A stretch of 64,000 nt of DNA, taken from positions 891,050,184 through 891,114,183 of the forward strand of contig CM062817.1 in NCBI GenBank assembly GCA_031772625.1. Reading direction: 5' to 3'. This document shows positions 10,575 to 21,291 of the stretch, piece after piece. Position numbers and translations under genes: made by a program. The notes under the pieces were generated by a model. That model made no database searches and was not told the origin of the DNA. It saw only the letters and a program-made list of their open reading frames with translations. Source of the stretch: Pinus tabuliformis (lineage: Eukaryota; Streptophyta; Pinopsida; Pinales; Pinaceae). Position 1 is the stretch's first letter; every line of letters starts with the position of its first letter.

Positions 10575-13500
10575 ATGAAGTACGTCTCCTGGAACTGCAG
10601 AGGGTTAGGCAACAAACTGAAAGAAGAAGCCCTGAAAGATATTGTCAGGATCCATTCACCTGAAATCCTTCTTATCCAGGAGACAAAGATGGAGGATAAA
10701 CTTCTCCTCCAAATTAGCAAGACATTTTGGCGTAAAGGTCCCGGAAGCGCAGTAAGTGCCAAGGGCGCCTCTGGCGGACTTGCCTCCTTTTGGGACAGCT
10801 CCAAATATGAGCTGATTCAAGAAGAAAACTGTTCTCACTGGATCTTCACTCAGCTCCTTCACAAAGACTCTAGTCAGCAAGTAAGTATGTTCAATATTTA
10901 CACTCCGGTCCTTCCAACGGAGAAAAAACTTTGCTGGAACTCGATTCAGTCCTTTTTATTATTGCACAATCTAGGAAATATCATTATTGCAGGTGATCTG
11001 AATGTCACCCTAGCCACAGACGAGAAAAAGGGAGGTTCTCCAGTTCGGGACCCAGCTAGAGAATGGGTGGAAGACATAATGTTAGACTGGGATCTTGAAG
11101 ATATCAAGCCCACTACAGGGAAATTCACCTGGTCTAACAAAAGACTAGGGCCTAATCATATAGCCGCTCGGCTGGACAGATTCCTTGTCCAATCCTCTTT
11201 TCTTACTTGTGGTCTTTCAGTCTCCTCTAAAATCCTCCCAAATTGCACATCTGATCACAAACCTATTAGCCTCGAGCTATCCATTGATGGAAACCTTGGG
11301 CCAATACCCTTTAGATTTAGCCCTATGTGGATCCAGCAAGAAGGGTTTCATGAAATGGTTTCGGAAGCTTGGAACAGGCAGATTTTGGGGTCCCCATTCT
11401 ACGTATGGGAAGAAAAGTTGAGGGGCCTTAAAAGAAGACTCAAGGAGTGGGCCAAAACTCTGAAAACACCCGCTGCCAAGAGAAAAGAATCCTTAGAAAA
11501 CCTTGCTGCCCACCAATCTGCAATGGAGAAATCTGTTGCTTCTCATAGTCTGATGCAAAGAGAAATCGAACTGCAAAAAATTCTCCATAGAGCCAGCAGA
11601 GATGAAGAGGAATATTGGAGGCAAAAATCCAGAAATCTATGGTTACAAGCCGGCGACAAAAATACAAGTTTCTTTCATAAGCAAACCGAAGCCCGCAAGC
11701 AATTTAAAACTATTTCAGAAATTCGGTCCCAAGATGCCATGATCAAAGATCCTGAAGGCATCAAAAGAGCTGCCTTCATCTTTTACAAAGAGCTGTTCAC
11801 GTCCCCAGATAACCCACCTCTTGACCTTCAAGCCCATCCCTTCGACCTAATCCCTCATTGTGTTCAAGACTCTGTTAACTCTATGCTTACCGCACCGATC
11901 AGCATGGAGGAGCTCAAGAAGGCATTGGACTGCATGGAGCCGGATAAAGCTCCTGGGCCAGACGGGTTCAATGCCAGATTTTATCAGACATGTTGGCCTA
12001 TAATTAACAAAGATCTCTTAAGAATGGTCAGGAAATCACAATCAAGTATCAAAATCGGAGGCAACACCAATTCGGTCTTCCTTGCCCTGATACCGAAGGA
12101 GAAAGGAGCCACTGACTTTGGCAGATTCCGGCCTATTTCTCTATGTAATACAAGCTATAAGCTGATCACCAAAATAATAGCCAATCGTCTCAAGAACGTG
12201 CTGCCGGACATCATACCGGAAAACCAAGGTGGCTTCATCAAAGGGAGAAAGATTCTGGACAATATTGTGCTGGTGCAAGAAGCAGTTCATTCAAGTTGCC
12301 AGCGAAAAGAGAAAGGAATGGTGATAAAGCTCGATCTGGCTAACGCCTTTGACAGGGTGAGACATGATTTCCTCTATGCCGTTATGGAGAAACTGGGCTT
12401 CTCTTCAACCTTCATCAATTGGGTGAAAGCCTGCATTGCCTTCCCTTGGATAGCGCCTCTTGTAAATGGCCGGTCAACCAAGTTCTTCAATGCCTCAAGG
12501 GGTTTAAGACAAGGTTGCCCGCTCTCCCCACTTCTCTTTGCCATTCAAGCCTCGGTGCTCAGTTTTCAACTAAACTGCTGTCAACAAATCCAATCTCTGC
12601 CTGGACTCAGAATGGTTCCCAACATTAAATATATTAACCATGCCCAATTCACCGATGATACCCTTCTGCTTGGAGGAGCGAGCATAAATTCTGCAAGATC
12701 CTTTAAGAAGGAGCTGGATATCTACAAGGAGGTCTCGGGCAGCAAGATAAACTATCTAAAAAGCACCATTTACAGCTGGAACTGTTCAGTCAAGGATCTT
12801 GCTGATATAGCCAGGTTGCTAGAAATGAAAGGAATTCAGACCTGGGAGTTTTTCAAATACCTGGGGATCCCAATCTTCAAATCCATTCCTAAAGTGGCCC
12901 ACTGGATGCCAATGCTCAACAAAATAAAACTAAGAATCCAAGCTTGGGGAGCCACCTGGCTGAACAATGCGGGGATGATTATCCTGATGAAATCAGTGCT
13001 CACAAGTATGCCGCTTTACCATAACTCCATTCTGCTTGCTCCCAAAACTTTCCTCAGCAAATTGGACAGTCTGCTGCGAAGATTCCTCTGGGAAGGGGGG
13101 AAAAACAATGAAAAAAGACTTCACTTAGTCAGATGGGATACTGTTAAAAAACCAACTCTGGAAGGAGGCCTTCACTTAAGAGATCTGGGAGCCCAGAATC
13201 TCTCCTTGGGCTCCAAAATACTATGGAGCATAGTTGATGGGAAGATTAGCTGGAGCAAGAAAGTGCTGTGGAAAAAATATTTCAAGGGACAGCGGCTGAG
13301 ATGCTTGGACCAGCCTCCAAAAACACGTAAAGGCTCCCCGATCTTCAAACTTTGCCTTTCAGCTATGGAGCACTTCAGTCAAAATCTATACTGGATCCCA
13401 GGTAACGGAAAAAATATCAGAATTTGGGATGATCCAATCCTTGGTGATCAATCTTTAAACCAGGTAGAAGGCCTGTCAAACATTAAAACATGGCTACAGT

Positions 13501-14831
13501 CAAACAATCTGAACACCTTGTGGGACATCTCAACATGGACGGAGGATGCTGGAAGTCGGTGGGCTAGTTGGAATTTGGGAGAGGTTCCCCAACAGCTGCA
13601 GGTTGAAGCCAAGATACTGTTAGACAAGCTTCAAGGTAAATCCCCAATTAAAACATCAGCCAAAGACAAAAGAGGGTGGGGCTCCCTCTCAGGCAAATAC
13701 ACAGTGGCTGAAGGTTACAAAAGCAGGAAAGCGATCCCTAATGTTCCCCCTGATCCAGCTCAATGGAAATTCATCTGGGCCTTCCCCTCGCTGCCCAAAA
13801 TCGACTTCTTCTGCTGGATGCTTTCCCACAACAGCATCCTCACTAGAGATATCTTGAGAAAACGTGGAGTGGAAGGACCTTCCAGATGTCCGCTGTGTAT
13901 GTCCGAGGAAGAGTCCGCAAATCATCTGTTATTGCTTTGCCCCTTTGCCCGTGTTGTCTGGAGGGGAGTCCTGAGAACAGGTGCTGACAAAGTCGAGATC
14001 CCTGGTAATATTAACACCCTGCTGCACAACTGGGCCTCCTTAACTCTGTTTGATCTCTCAAAAAAAAGCCTCCTCAAAACAGCCTGGATGTGGATACCTA
14101 AATTTACTTGCTGGAAGCTGTGGTTGGAGAGGAACAATAGAATTTTCAGGGATGAGAAAAGTACACCGGGCAAAATCATAACCAAAATCCAAGCTTTACT
14201 GGGAGAAACTCTGGGTACCAAACAGGCAATAAAAAATGAAGCTGATCTGGACAGCGAGGAGGAGATATGGCTCAAAGATCTGGTCCCACACCATGACACC
14301 AAGCCACTGTCCCTTGCAACCACCCATGCGAATTGGGAAATCCGTCTGGAAGAACAGATGTTTATTAAATGGCGCTCTGTCCTGGAGGAACATTGCCTCT
14401 TCTTCGATGGGGCCTCTAAGGGCAACCCCGGGGCTGTGGGAGGAGGGGGGGTTATTTTGAATCCGGATGGTTCCACTGAGCTCCGATATCAATGGGGACT
14501 GGGCATCGAATCCAACAACAGAGCTGAGGCTCTAGCTCTGTGGCAAGGGCTCAATCTAGCTCTCAAAAGGAACATCTTGAAGCTGTCAGTCTTTGGAGAC
14601 TCCAGGCTAATCATTCAAGCACTGAATCTCAACACAATCCCCTCTCAGATCCTCTTAGCCTCCATTTACAAGAAAATCAAGCTTATCCTTCCTCTGTTCC
14701 AGAAAATAAATTTCTTTCACATCCTGAGGCATCTGAATGATCAAGCGGATCGTGAAGCCAACTTGGGCTCCGTTAGAGACAGACGATCCCTGTTAGTCAA
14801 CTCCGATGAAGAAGACTGCATCATTCCTTAA
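10575..14831 (+). CDS. LINE ORF2: endonuclease-reverse transcriptase-RNase H
   Basis: A 1,418-residue polyprotein that would nick the target and copy the LINE RNA at the nick. The N-terminus is an AP-type endonuclease (SWNCRGLG, then QETKM, GDLN and SDHKPISLEL, residues 1-235). The RT domain spans about residues 470-770, with LIPKEKG...FRPISLCN, a GFIKGR block, KLDLANAFDRV and RQGCPLSPLLF. The catalytic box is FTDD at about residue 692, where plant LINEs usually have FADD or YADD; both aspartates are kept. A zf-RVT-like Cys/His cluster (CPLCMSEEESANHLLLLC) sits near residue 1105. The C-terminal RNase H (from about 1275) has FFDGASKGNPG, NRAEALAL, FGDSRL and HLNDQAD. No stop or frameshift is seen. 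The Ala-to-Thr change in the box may reduce activity. Confidence 0.96.
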   Translation: MKYVSWNCRGLGNKLKEEALKDIVRIHSPEILLIQETKMEDKLLLQISKTFWRKGPGSAVSAKGASGGLASFWDSSKYELIQEENCSHWIFTQLLHKDSSQQVSMFNIYTPVLPTEKKLCWNSIQSFLLLHNLGNIIIAGDLNVTLATDEKKGGSPVRDPAREWVEDIMLDWDLEDIKPTTGKFTWSNKRLGPNHIAARLDRFLVQSSFLTCGLSVSSKILPNCTSDHKPISLELSIDGNLGPIPFRFSPMWIQQEGFHEMVSEAWNRQILGSPFYVWEEKLRGLKRRLKEWAKTLKTPAAKRKESLENLAAHQSAMEKSVASHSLMQREIELQKILHRASRDEEEYWRQKSRNLWLQAGDKNTSFFHKQTEARKQFKTISEIRSQDAMIKDPEGIKRAAFIFYKELFTSPDNPPLDLQAHPFDLIPHCVQDSVNSMLTAPISMEELKKALDCMEPDKAPGPDGFNARFYQTCWPIINKDLLRMVRKSQSSIKIGGNTNSVFLALIPKEKGATDFGRFRPISLCNTSYKLITKIIANRLKNVLPDIIPENQGGFIKGRKILDNIVLVQEAVHSSCQRKEKGMVIKLDLANAFDRVRHDFLYAVMEKLGFSSTFINWVKACIAFPWIAPLVNGRSTKFFNASRGLRQGCPLSPLLFAIQASVLSFQLNCCQQIQSLPGLRMVPNIKYINHAQFTDDTLLLGGASINSARSFKKELDIYKEVSGSKINYLKSTIYSWNCSVKDLADIARLLEMKGIQTWEFFKYLGIPIFKSIPKVAHWMPMLNKIKLRIQAWGATWLNNAGMIILMKSVLTSMPLYHNSILLAPKTFLSKLDSLLRRFLWEGGKNNEKRLHLVRWDTVKKPTLEGGLHLRDLGAQNLSLGSKILWSIVDGKISWSKKVLWKKYFKGQRLRCLDQPPKTRKGSPIFKLCLSAMEHFSQNLYWIPGNGKNIRIWDDPILGDQSLNQVEGLSNIKTWLQSNNLNTLWDISTWTEDAGSRWASWNLGEVPQQLQVEAKILLDKLQGKSPIKTSAKDKRGWGSLSGKYTVAEGYKSRKAIPNVPPDPAQWKFIWAFPSLPKIDFFCWMLSHNSILTRDILRKRGVEGPSRCPLCMSEEESANHLLLLCPFARVVWRGVLRTGADKVEIPGNINTLLHNWASLTLFDLSKKSLLKTAWMWIPKFTCWKLWLERNNRIFRDEKSTPGKIITKIQALLGETLGTKQAIKNEADLDSEEEIWLKDLVPHHDTKPLSLATTHANWEIRLEEQMFIKWRSVLEEHCLFFDGASKGNPGAVGGGGVILNPDGSTELRYQWGLGIESNNRAEALALWQGLNLALKRNILKLSVFGDSRLIIQALNLNTIPSQILLASIYKKIKLILPLFQKINFFHILRHLNDQADREANLGSVRDRRSLLVNSDEEDCIIP

Positions 14832-15402
14832 TCCTCTGTATTTGATTTTCCCAATTAATCCTCATCGCCTAGCTTTCAATATCAGTGGTCTCATTCTGTT
14901 CAGAAAGCCTGTTCCTATCTAGAAAGCAAAGACCGGGTAACAGGGTATTAAGTGATCTAAAGAAGCCAATCAGATTTCAAGTCTTCCACAAAAAAAAACG
15001 AAATTAAAGATGAAGGCTCCATCTCAGACCATTCTGATGGATCTCTACTAAGGTTAGCGCCACCGCAGGTGCCCAGGTTCGGTCGTAGAAGCAATATCTC
15101 AGTTGTGAAGATTAAGGAACAGGGATGCTGAATGACCGGTAGAAAGAAAGCTCAAGGAAAGGTTAACGAGAACTCTGTATTCATGAAGGCAGATCATTTC
15201 AAGCCTGAGCAAGACCAAAAGAGCTGGGTTTATTGAAATTCTGTCATCTGGCAATCCGAGGATTGAATCCATCTGGATCTGGTTCAATAGAGAGAAACGC
15301 TGCTGTGTATTAGCACTGTCATTTCAGATTTTGTTGTAATGTCCAAGCACGCGGCAGCTGGTTTGCCGCCCTAATTCCATTAACCGTTACAGTCTAAAAA
15401 AA
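14832..15402 (+). other. LINE 3' UTR and A-tract
   Basis: Noncoding stretch between the ORF2 stop and the target duplication, ending in a run of nine A at 15396-15404. I see no consensus AATAAA close to the end and no coding signal in either strand. Confidence 0.8.
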
Positions 15403-15421
15403 AACACTGCTCGTGATAAGT
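15403..15421 (+). repeat. LINE target-site duplication, right copy
   Basis: Exact repeat of 9193-9211. Its first two A residues merge with the A-tract, so one or two bases of the boundary are ambiguous. Confidence 0.95.
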
Positions 15422-16078
15422 TTGCATGCCCCCAGCATAATGACGCAAATCGAGGTGCATGCCCCCCAAGCTTCATTGCATTCAAAACGGTGGTTGGAAT
15501 GAAGGTTTACTTCCGAGATCTTTGAAAGTCTCGACTTGGATTTTACAAGATCATAATCAAAGACTCGATTTGGAAAGGGAGTTGTTTCATTTTTTAATGA
15601 GGTTGGCCCAGTAAAAGAACTATCCTCATGACTCCTTGTTTCATTTTTTAATGAGGTCGACACGAGATAAGAACCATCCTTGGTATCCACCGTATTTACA
15701 GTATTTGATAGAAAATCGAAAACTAAAGGATGATTAAGGTTGTTGGAATAATCTTCGTGGTAATCTAGAAGATGGGAACGATGGTGGTGATTTTACCATG
15801 GTGCCTCTCCTATCATCATTGACTGAATGATTCCTTTGTCTGTAGAATGTACATGTGACCAAGGATCTGAAGAGGTGCCATATTCCTTAGACCTATCTAT
15901 CCAAACACTCGATGAGCATTGATTTGGGTTTCCCCCCAGGACAAGAAAATTGATTGCTACAATATTTCTAAAATGGCGATGATCCATGCTGACAAATGGT
16001 TTAGGAATCTTCCGAATCCATTAGATATAGAAGATTTCATATTTCAGGTTTCCACTGTGGCCACTTCCGCCAGATTAC
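15422..16078 (-). other. Element A region downstream of protease, no pol
   Basis: In minus-strand order this follows the protease, where RT would be expected. Translation in all minus frames shows frequent stops and no RT motif. It contains two copies of the TTTTTAATGAG motif (15592, 15646). The element continues on the other side of the LINE at 9192-7255, also without RT or integrase. Confidence 0.6.
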
Positions 16079-16645
16079 TCAGAGGCGGTAGGGAAAAATA
16101 CCCATTAAGGCAGGGTCTTTTTGGAGACCTACTCTGATATTTTGAAGCGAATGATTGCTTCCATGGATCATTGGAATGCTTCCCGTAGCTTGCGAACTGT
16201 TGGGGAGAAATGTTTGTTGATCGACGATTGTAATTCCTCCTTGGAAGGGAAATGCAATCTTCCTGAAGTAGATCGACACAACTGTGGCCATGGCATATAT
16301 CCAGGGCCTTCCCAGTAGGATGTTGTAATCGAGGTTTCCGTCGATTACTTCAACATCAATTTCTACTATTTTTCCCCCTAGTTCAACTTGCAAGTTACTT
16401 AAAATCCCGTATGGAGTGTATGATCATCCGTCAAATGCTTTTAACATCGTTGACGATTGTGACAAGGGTGGTGAGCCTAAATTTTTCCAGCAACTCATCG
16501 ACATAATACATGTAGATGCCCCTTCATCAATAATTGTTTGATGAACAATTTTGTTGAGGGCTTTCACTTGAATAAGGAAAGCTAGTTGAGCTGGTAACTG
16601 AGGGTCATATTCTTTGTGATTAAAGGATACAATATTGGAATTCAT
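16079..16645 (-). pseudogene. Element A retropepsin-like protease, broken
   Basis: Aspartic protease that would process the gag polyprotein. The active-site block reads HQTIIDEGASTCIMSMSCW, with DEGAS in place of DSGAS/DTGAS, a form I associate with Tat/Ogre-like plant gypsy elements. It is followed by the LGSPPL...LKAFDG block, and then by VIDGNLDYNILLGRPWIYAM, the second protease block. The two blocks lie on two open frames (16645-16424 and 16393-16079) separated by stops or a shift near 16400. Its neighbours are gag upstream (higher coordinates) and no pol downstream. Confidence 0.8.
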
Positions 16646-17099
16646 TGGCTCAATCCCACCTATTATTGATAATAGAGCCTACTTTTGGGATGGACAATTT
16701 TGCAGTACCTCAAGTGTCGACATAGCGGATGGCGATTGGGATAGATATTCCACTATATTATAATGTTGTGTTGTTGAGGATTAAATGTCAACTTATGTAC
16801 TACTCCCTTTGGCGGTTTTATTGTTAGCTCTGGAATGATGGGCGGCACAAATTGTGTCAAAGTTGTTGTCAAACTACTAGGTTGATCTTTATCCTTGTTG
16901 TTCGACAGTTGTGGATTCCCGTAATCTTTATTCCTTGTCGATATCAAAGCATCATGTTGCTGCTTCAAAATCGACAACATCAGCACTTGGGACGGGGAAG
17001 CATTTTCACTAGCAACCAGATTTGTTCCTAGATTTGGAAACGGATCAATCAATACTGCCGAGGTGTTTTAATTCTTGAAGAATATTTTAAGCTCAACTT
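16646..17099 (-). pseudogene. Element A gag-protease linker
   Basis: Minus-strand open stretch 17052-16753 between the zinc knuckle and the protease. Its product is Gln/Asn/Pro-rich and has no domain I recognise. It lies in the usual linker position. Stops separate it from its neighbours. Confidence 0.5.
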
Positions 17100-19491
17100 T
17101 ATGTGGACAATTTTTTGTCCAATGATCCTCATCACATATTAAGCATGGATTTTTTGGTTTCCTATCTCTAGGAGGGTTTGCAGAAGAATTTTCAGGTGAT
17201 GATTCCTCCTATTTCTTCTTCTTCCCTTTGTTTCTCTTCTTGCCTCCTGGTTGCTTAGTTTCTTTGCCTTTATCAGTTGAGACGGCATTTACTTTCGAGG
17301 CAAGAAGTTCTTCTTTTGCATTTTGACTAGAAATATTACGTGCCTTTTTAGATGTAGCCTTTGTCGATCTCGTGTCTGTCGCACCAATCATGCCATCACC
17401 AGCATGAGAGTCATTGTTCGATTTAGGAGGAGGAGGGACGAAAAATTCCGTTCTGGGAGCGTCAAGGATTTTATCGTAGAGCGTGCCAGACTGAGTATAG
17501 ATCAAGTCTAAATATTGTGCACGAGAAATTACTTGCTCATCAGTGACAACTACTCCTTTTGCCACATCTTTTGTAATGGAAGGTAATAAAGACTTAATAA
17601 ACCATTCAGCTCAAAGCTGATTAGGAACATACATTTTTACCATTCTACGATGACGTCGCCACTCATGAATATATCAGATATGTGAGTGGCTGTTGTTTGC
17701 TTGAAATTGGTAAGAAGTTCTGTTCCCGTTTCGTACCTTATTGGTAACTGAAAATGGGTTAAAAAGGTTGTGGCTAGGGTACTGAAGTTGTCAAATGAAG
17801 CTCTGGGTAACTCAATATACCATTTTTCTGCCAGACCAGTTAATGTCCTCTGGAAAAGGTGAAGCCTAATCGAATCATCGTTTAGGGTGTTTGATGAACA
17901 CCACAGATGAAATGTCATCACATGATTTGATGGGTCTTCACCCAGATTTCCATTAAATTTAGGAATATCTGACGGAAGTTTATGCGGAATCGCTGGCCAC
18001 CAAGGGGCGTAAGCAATTGGATCATTTGTTAACCTATTTAGATCCGGTAACTCCAAAGTTGCCACGAAGGGTAACTGTTGATTCAGGTTTGGCGAAGCAT
18101 ACCCAGGATAAGATGATATTGCCTAAGCAGTTGGTCTTTGCATACCAGCATAATGCATTTGATGCTGGTAAATTTGGTAAGGTTGATGGGCATAACCATT
18201 GTAGAATGGTTGATTTTGACTGTTTTGAATATACGGCTACCCACTATTTGCAAAGTTTTGTTGCTTATATCCTTGGTATACTTGTTGGAATTGTGGTTGT
18301 TGGTATTTCACCAGCCATGGTTGTGAAGCCATGTGTTGTTGTCCAATACTGACCGTTTGACCAAGATGAGGGGTAATTGTACCCGTTTGGCCTGTGTCAT
18401 TCCACTAGTTGGTGATTGTGGTTGAGTCGTAGGGACAAGAGGCTGTTGCATTACAACCTAAGAAACCTGGGGTTGGCATACAACGGGCAGCGCTTGTACT
18501 TGGGACACCGTCACAATAGTCGGCGTAGTTGGTATATTTGACATAGGTAAACATTGTTGCATCGAATATACAACTCTTGGTTGTTGAGGCAGTATCGACA
18601 CCCAACCGCTAGATGTAATTCCAGAATAACTTGAATTTTGTTGTGAACCCTCGTATGGTTGTCCTCATAGAGGAGACAATGAAAGGGATACTGCCCCCCA
18701 TATGGTGGTAATCCGGTACTTAAAGGAATTGTTTGCCCTTGAGGACCGGACTACCCAAATTGACACCCTGAAGGATCAATTTGCTGAGACTCAACATAAG
18801 AGTTCCCGGATACTATTCCAGATGAACAAACAGGAATGGACCATACTGTCGAAATAGCCCCTGAGTGGGTTCCTTCTAGCGATTGAGAGCTAGTTGGGAT
18901 AGAAGGTATGCCGGCGAACATTGTTGGAGTGACAGCAGGAAGTTCTGCCGTCGCTGTGTCGGATGACACAGTCCTAGATGTCGATGGTTGTTCAGACATT
19001 TCTAGTCTATCCAAAAGATTGCCTGGCAATTCTACAGGAGCTTCTGACGATGGTAGACTAATTTTTGATGAAGAAGGATATAGAGTGATCCCGACTCCAA
19101 ATAGCAATGGAGTACTAGATGGAGGATCTTCCATAATCTTTTCTATAGCAATCAGACCAAGTGGAAGAGGTAGACCGTCAGGTCCGTAAAATATTTCTAG
19201 TGCCAAAGAAGGTATAGAATCTACAACGACAGATGTTTGGCGAATAACACCTTCTGAATCAGCTGTAGATGGAGTTGGCTCAGTAACACAAGTGTTTACC
19301 TTCACACTAGGATCAGTTCTACTGTCCTTTGGTGGCTGCTGAACTTCTTCTGTAAAGGCAGGGATACCAAAAATTTTTGGAGTAACCGGAGTCTCCGATG
19401 GTGTTGGAACACTTGTTCTAATTTTACCAGGGGATTTGGAACCAGTTAAATGAGTTCGCTTTATCTGTAACTGTTTCGACTCTGGAAACAA
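17100..19491 (-). pseudogene. Element A gag polyprotein, frameshifted
   Basis: Structural protein of the retroelement particle. In minus-strand order it begins with a 246-codon open stretch rich in Pro, Ser and Thr (19491-18751). A Gln/Pro/Tyr-rich stretch with shifts follows (18700-18070). The gag core is at 18065-17637, with YAPWWPAIPHKLPSDIPKFNG, EDPSNHVMTFHLWCSS, LHLFQRTLTGLAEKWY and the FLTHFQLP block of retrotransposon gag. A basic, Lys-rich open stretch (17565-17209) comes next. A zinc knuckle CX2CX4HX4C (CLICDEDHWTKNC) lies at about 17146-17108. Stops and frame changes make it nonfunctional as read. The true start is uncertain. Confidence 0.82.
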
Positions 19492-21269
19492 AGACGGTTG
19501 ACTCGTAAGCCTCCAGAATGACAGGGTTTCAATTGAATTTCTTCCACGATTGTGGATTACTCGATCAACTAAAAATCAAGGGGAAGTATGTTTCCAAATT
19601 AGATGAATTTTAGACGCTTTGACACAACTTGCTTTTTCAATTTTTAAGAGTCAAGAAAAAACACAAGATGACTCTAGTCGCCTTCGATTTTTAATGAGCC
19701 TGAAGTGACAAATGCTCAGATGGACCTTTTCCATTAAGGAGTCTGAAAAGGAACGAAAGGGATTGCTCTGGAAATCTAGATAGAGGGATTACCAAACCAA
19801 TCGCAAAACTGCAGAATACCTTTTACGGTACAGAAGTTAATCTTCCCGAATGCTGTGTTCAGTGCATTGCAATCGATAAGGCGACAGACATGGCTTCCTA
19901 TGGATAAAGGATTAAGCCTATTGTGGTCTCCCAAAATATACTCGACGGTACATGGGAGCACAAGTCCGTACTGGCACTTATCATCTCAAAGTGGAGGAAT
20001 CACCCAACCAACAGTGAAAAAAACAGTTACCAGGCTTTACGACGCTGGAATACGTCTCTAGCCTAGACTTCTAGATGTTGTGCGTTAGGTTCCAAAGAAT
20101 TTTTAGATTCATTAAATTTATTTTATAGTTGATCTTGCTTAAGAAATTTTCCTTTCAGGTTCACTGCATGATGTAGATGTACAATTCCTAAAATGCAATC
20201 TAAGATGATAAAAAGTTATTTAATATTCTTTTTGCAATGAAAACCCTAGCTACTAAGGAAAGAGGGATGATTTTCTTTCAACAAAGAGCAGAGAGCACAC
20301 ACTATATGCAATGTCCTAAATCAAACCAACAAACAGTCTAAATGCAAATGCACATGCATGTATTTGTTTTCAGCCTTCTTAATGTGTGAATGATAAAAAG
20401 AAAGCTATGCGCAAATCTGAATTATTTTTCAAAGCGACAATTACTAACAAGTTTCTTTTCAAAAAAAAATGAGGACAATGACGACACTTTGTTATTTGGA
20501 ATTGAAAACTTGCTTTCGACACTTGAAAAACTACTAATTAAAATCAAATACAAGAGTAACAGTGTAATCGGCTATCAAGAACAATCAAATTCTCTTTTAT
20601 GACTGAAAAGGACACTTGCGACACTTTCAAATCAAGAAACGACAGTTCAATTACGCTACTTCTTTGTAAAGGAGAACTGAAAATGACTCAAAAATACATA
20701 AAAACATTTACAGTTCTTTGCACAATGGAGGCGGAATAACAGCAAGGAAAGGGGTTTCAAACAGAGGTGTACTGACTACAGGCAGCAAAACTCCTGAATA
20801 GAGCTGAAAAGAATGAACACAGAAACCAAAATTTAGGAACAATGCCTTGTCTAATCAGCGCACCTGTAACACAATGAAACTGAAATGCAATGCACCTACT
20901 ACACTCGGGAAGTGCGATGCATTTGGAGTTCACAAAACAGACAGTGCGCTGGACCAGGGACAAGACTTTGACTGGGTTCCGAGTCACAGTTTGCAGTTCA
21001 GTTCAGGGATTTAGGCCGAGCAAGTGGTAATCTGTAAATCAATCCCAGGGGTAGATCTAAAGAGGTTACTAGAGCCACCACGAGGGAAATTAGAGAGCTT
21101 GTAAATAAATCGTTTAATTCATAAACAAAACCCGGAGATATACTGAAGCAGCATTGATCTACTTTTCACTTGCATAGCAAATGCAGTTCAAAGGCTAGTT
21201 GGCTTGAATTCAGGTTCCGTCTGTAAGTTTATAAAGTAAACAAATGTAGATAAACAAACAATCTATTCA
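19492..21269 (-). other. Element A untranslated leader
   Basis: Between the primer site and the first gag frame in minus-strand order, about 1.8 kb. Only short, unrelated frames occur. Three copies of the TTTTTAA-GAG motif lie at its gag-proximal end (19635-19745). No separate protein is supported. Confidence 0.5.
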
Positions 21270-21288
21270 CTCCCCAGTGGAGTCGCCA
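21270..21288 (-). promoter_or_regulatory. Primer binding site of element A (Arg-type)
   Basis: The minus strand reads TGGCGACTCCACTGGGGAG, three bases inside the right LTR. It is nearly the same as the site of element E at 52-70 and resembles the tRNA-Arg site described for Ogre-like elements. It fixes the minus-strand orientation of A. Confidence 0.8.
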
Positions 21289-21291
21289 TTT

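Larger units (their letters stand above)
9212..15402 (+). mobile_element. Full-length L1-type LINE with two open ORFs
   Basis: This 6.2-kb non-LTR retrotransposon is bounded by a perfect 19-bp target duplication and ends in a short A-tract (15396-15404, partly shared with the duplication). It has a 77-bp 5' leader, ORF1 (9289-10530), a 44-bp gap, ORF2 (10575-14831) and a 560-bp 3' UTR. Both ORFs are uninterrupted. GC content is visibly higher than in the surrounding DNA. It is inserted in element A in the opposite orientation and is therefore younger than A. The identical duplications and open ORFs point to recent movement. Confidence 0.97.

Noticed and set aside
13922..14476. 184-codon minus-strand ORF opposite the LINE RNase H region
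   Set aside because: Shadow of ORF2 codon composition; no domain, no start context and no independent support.
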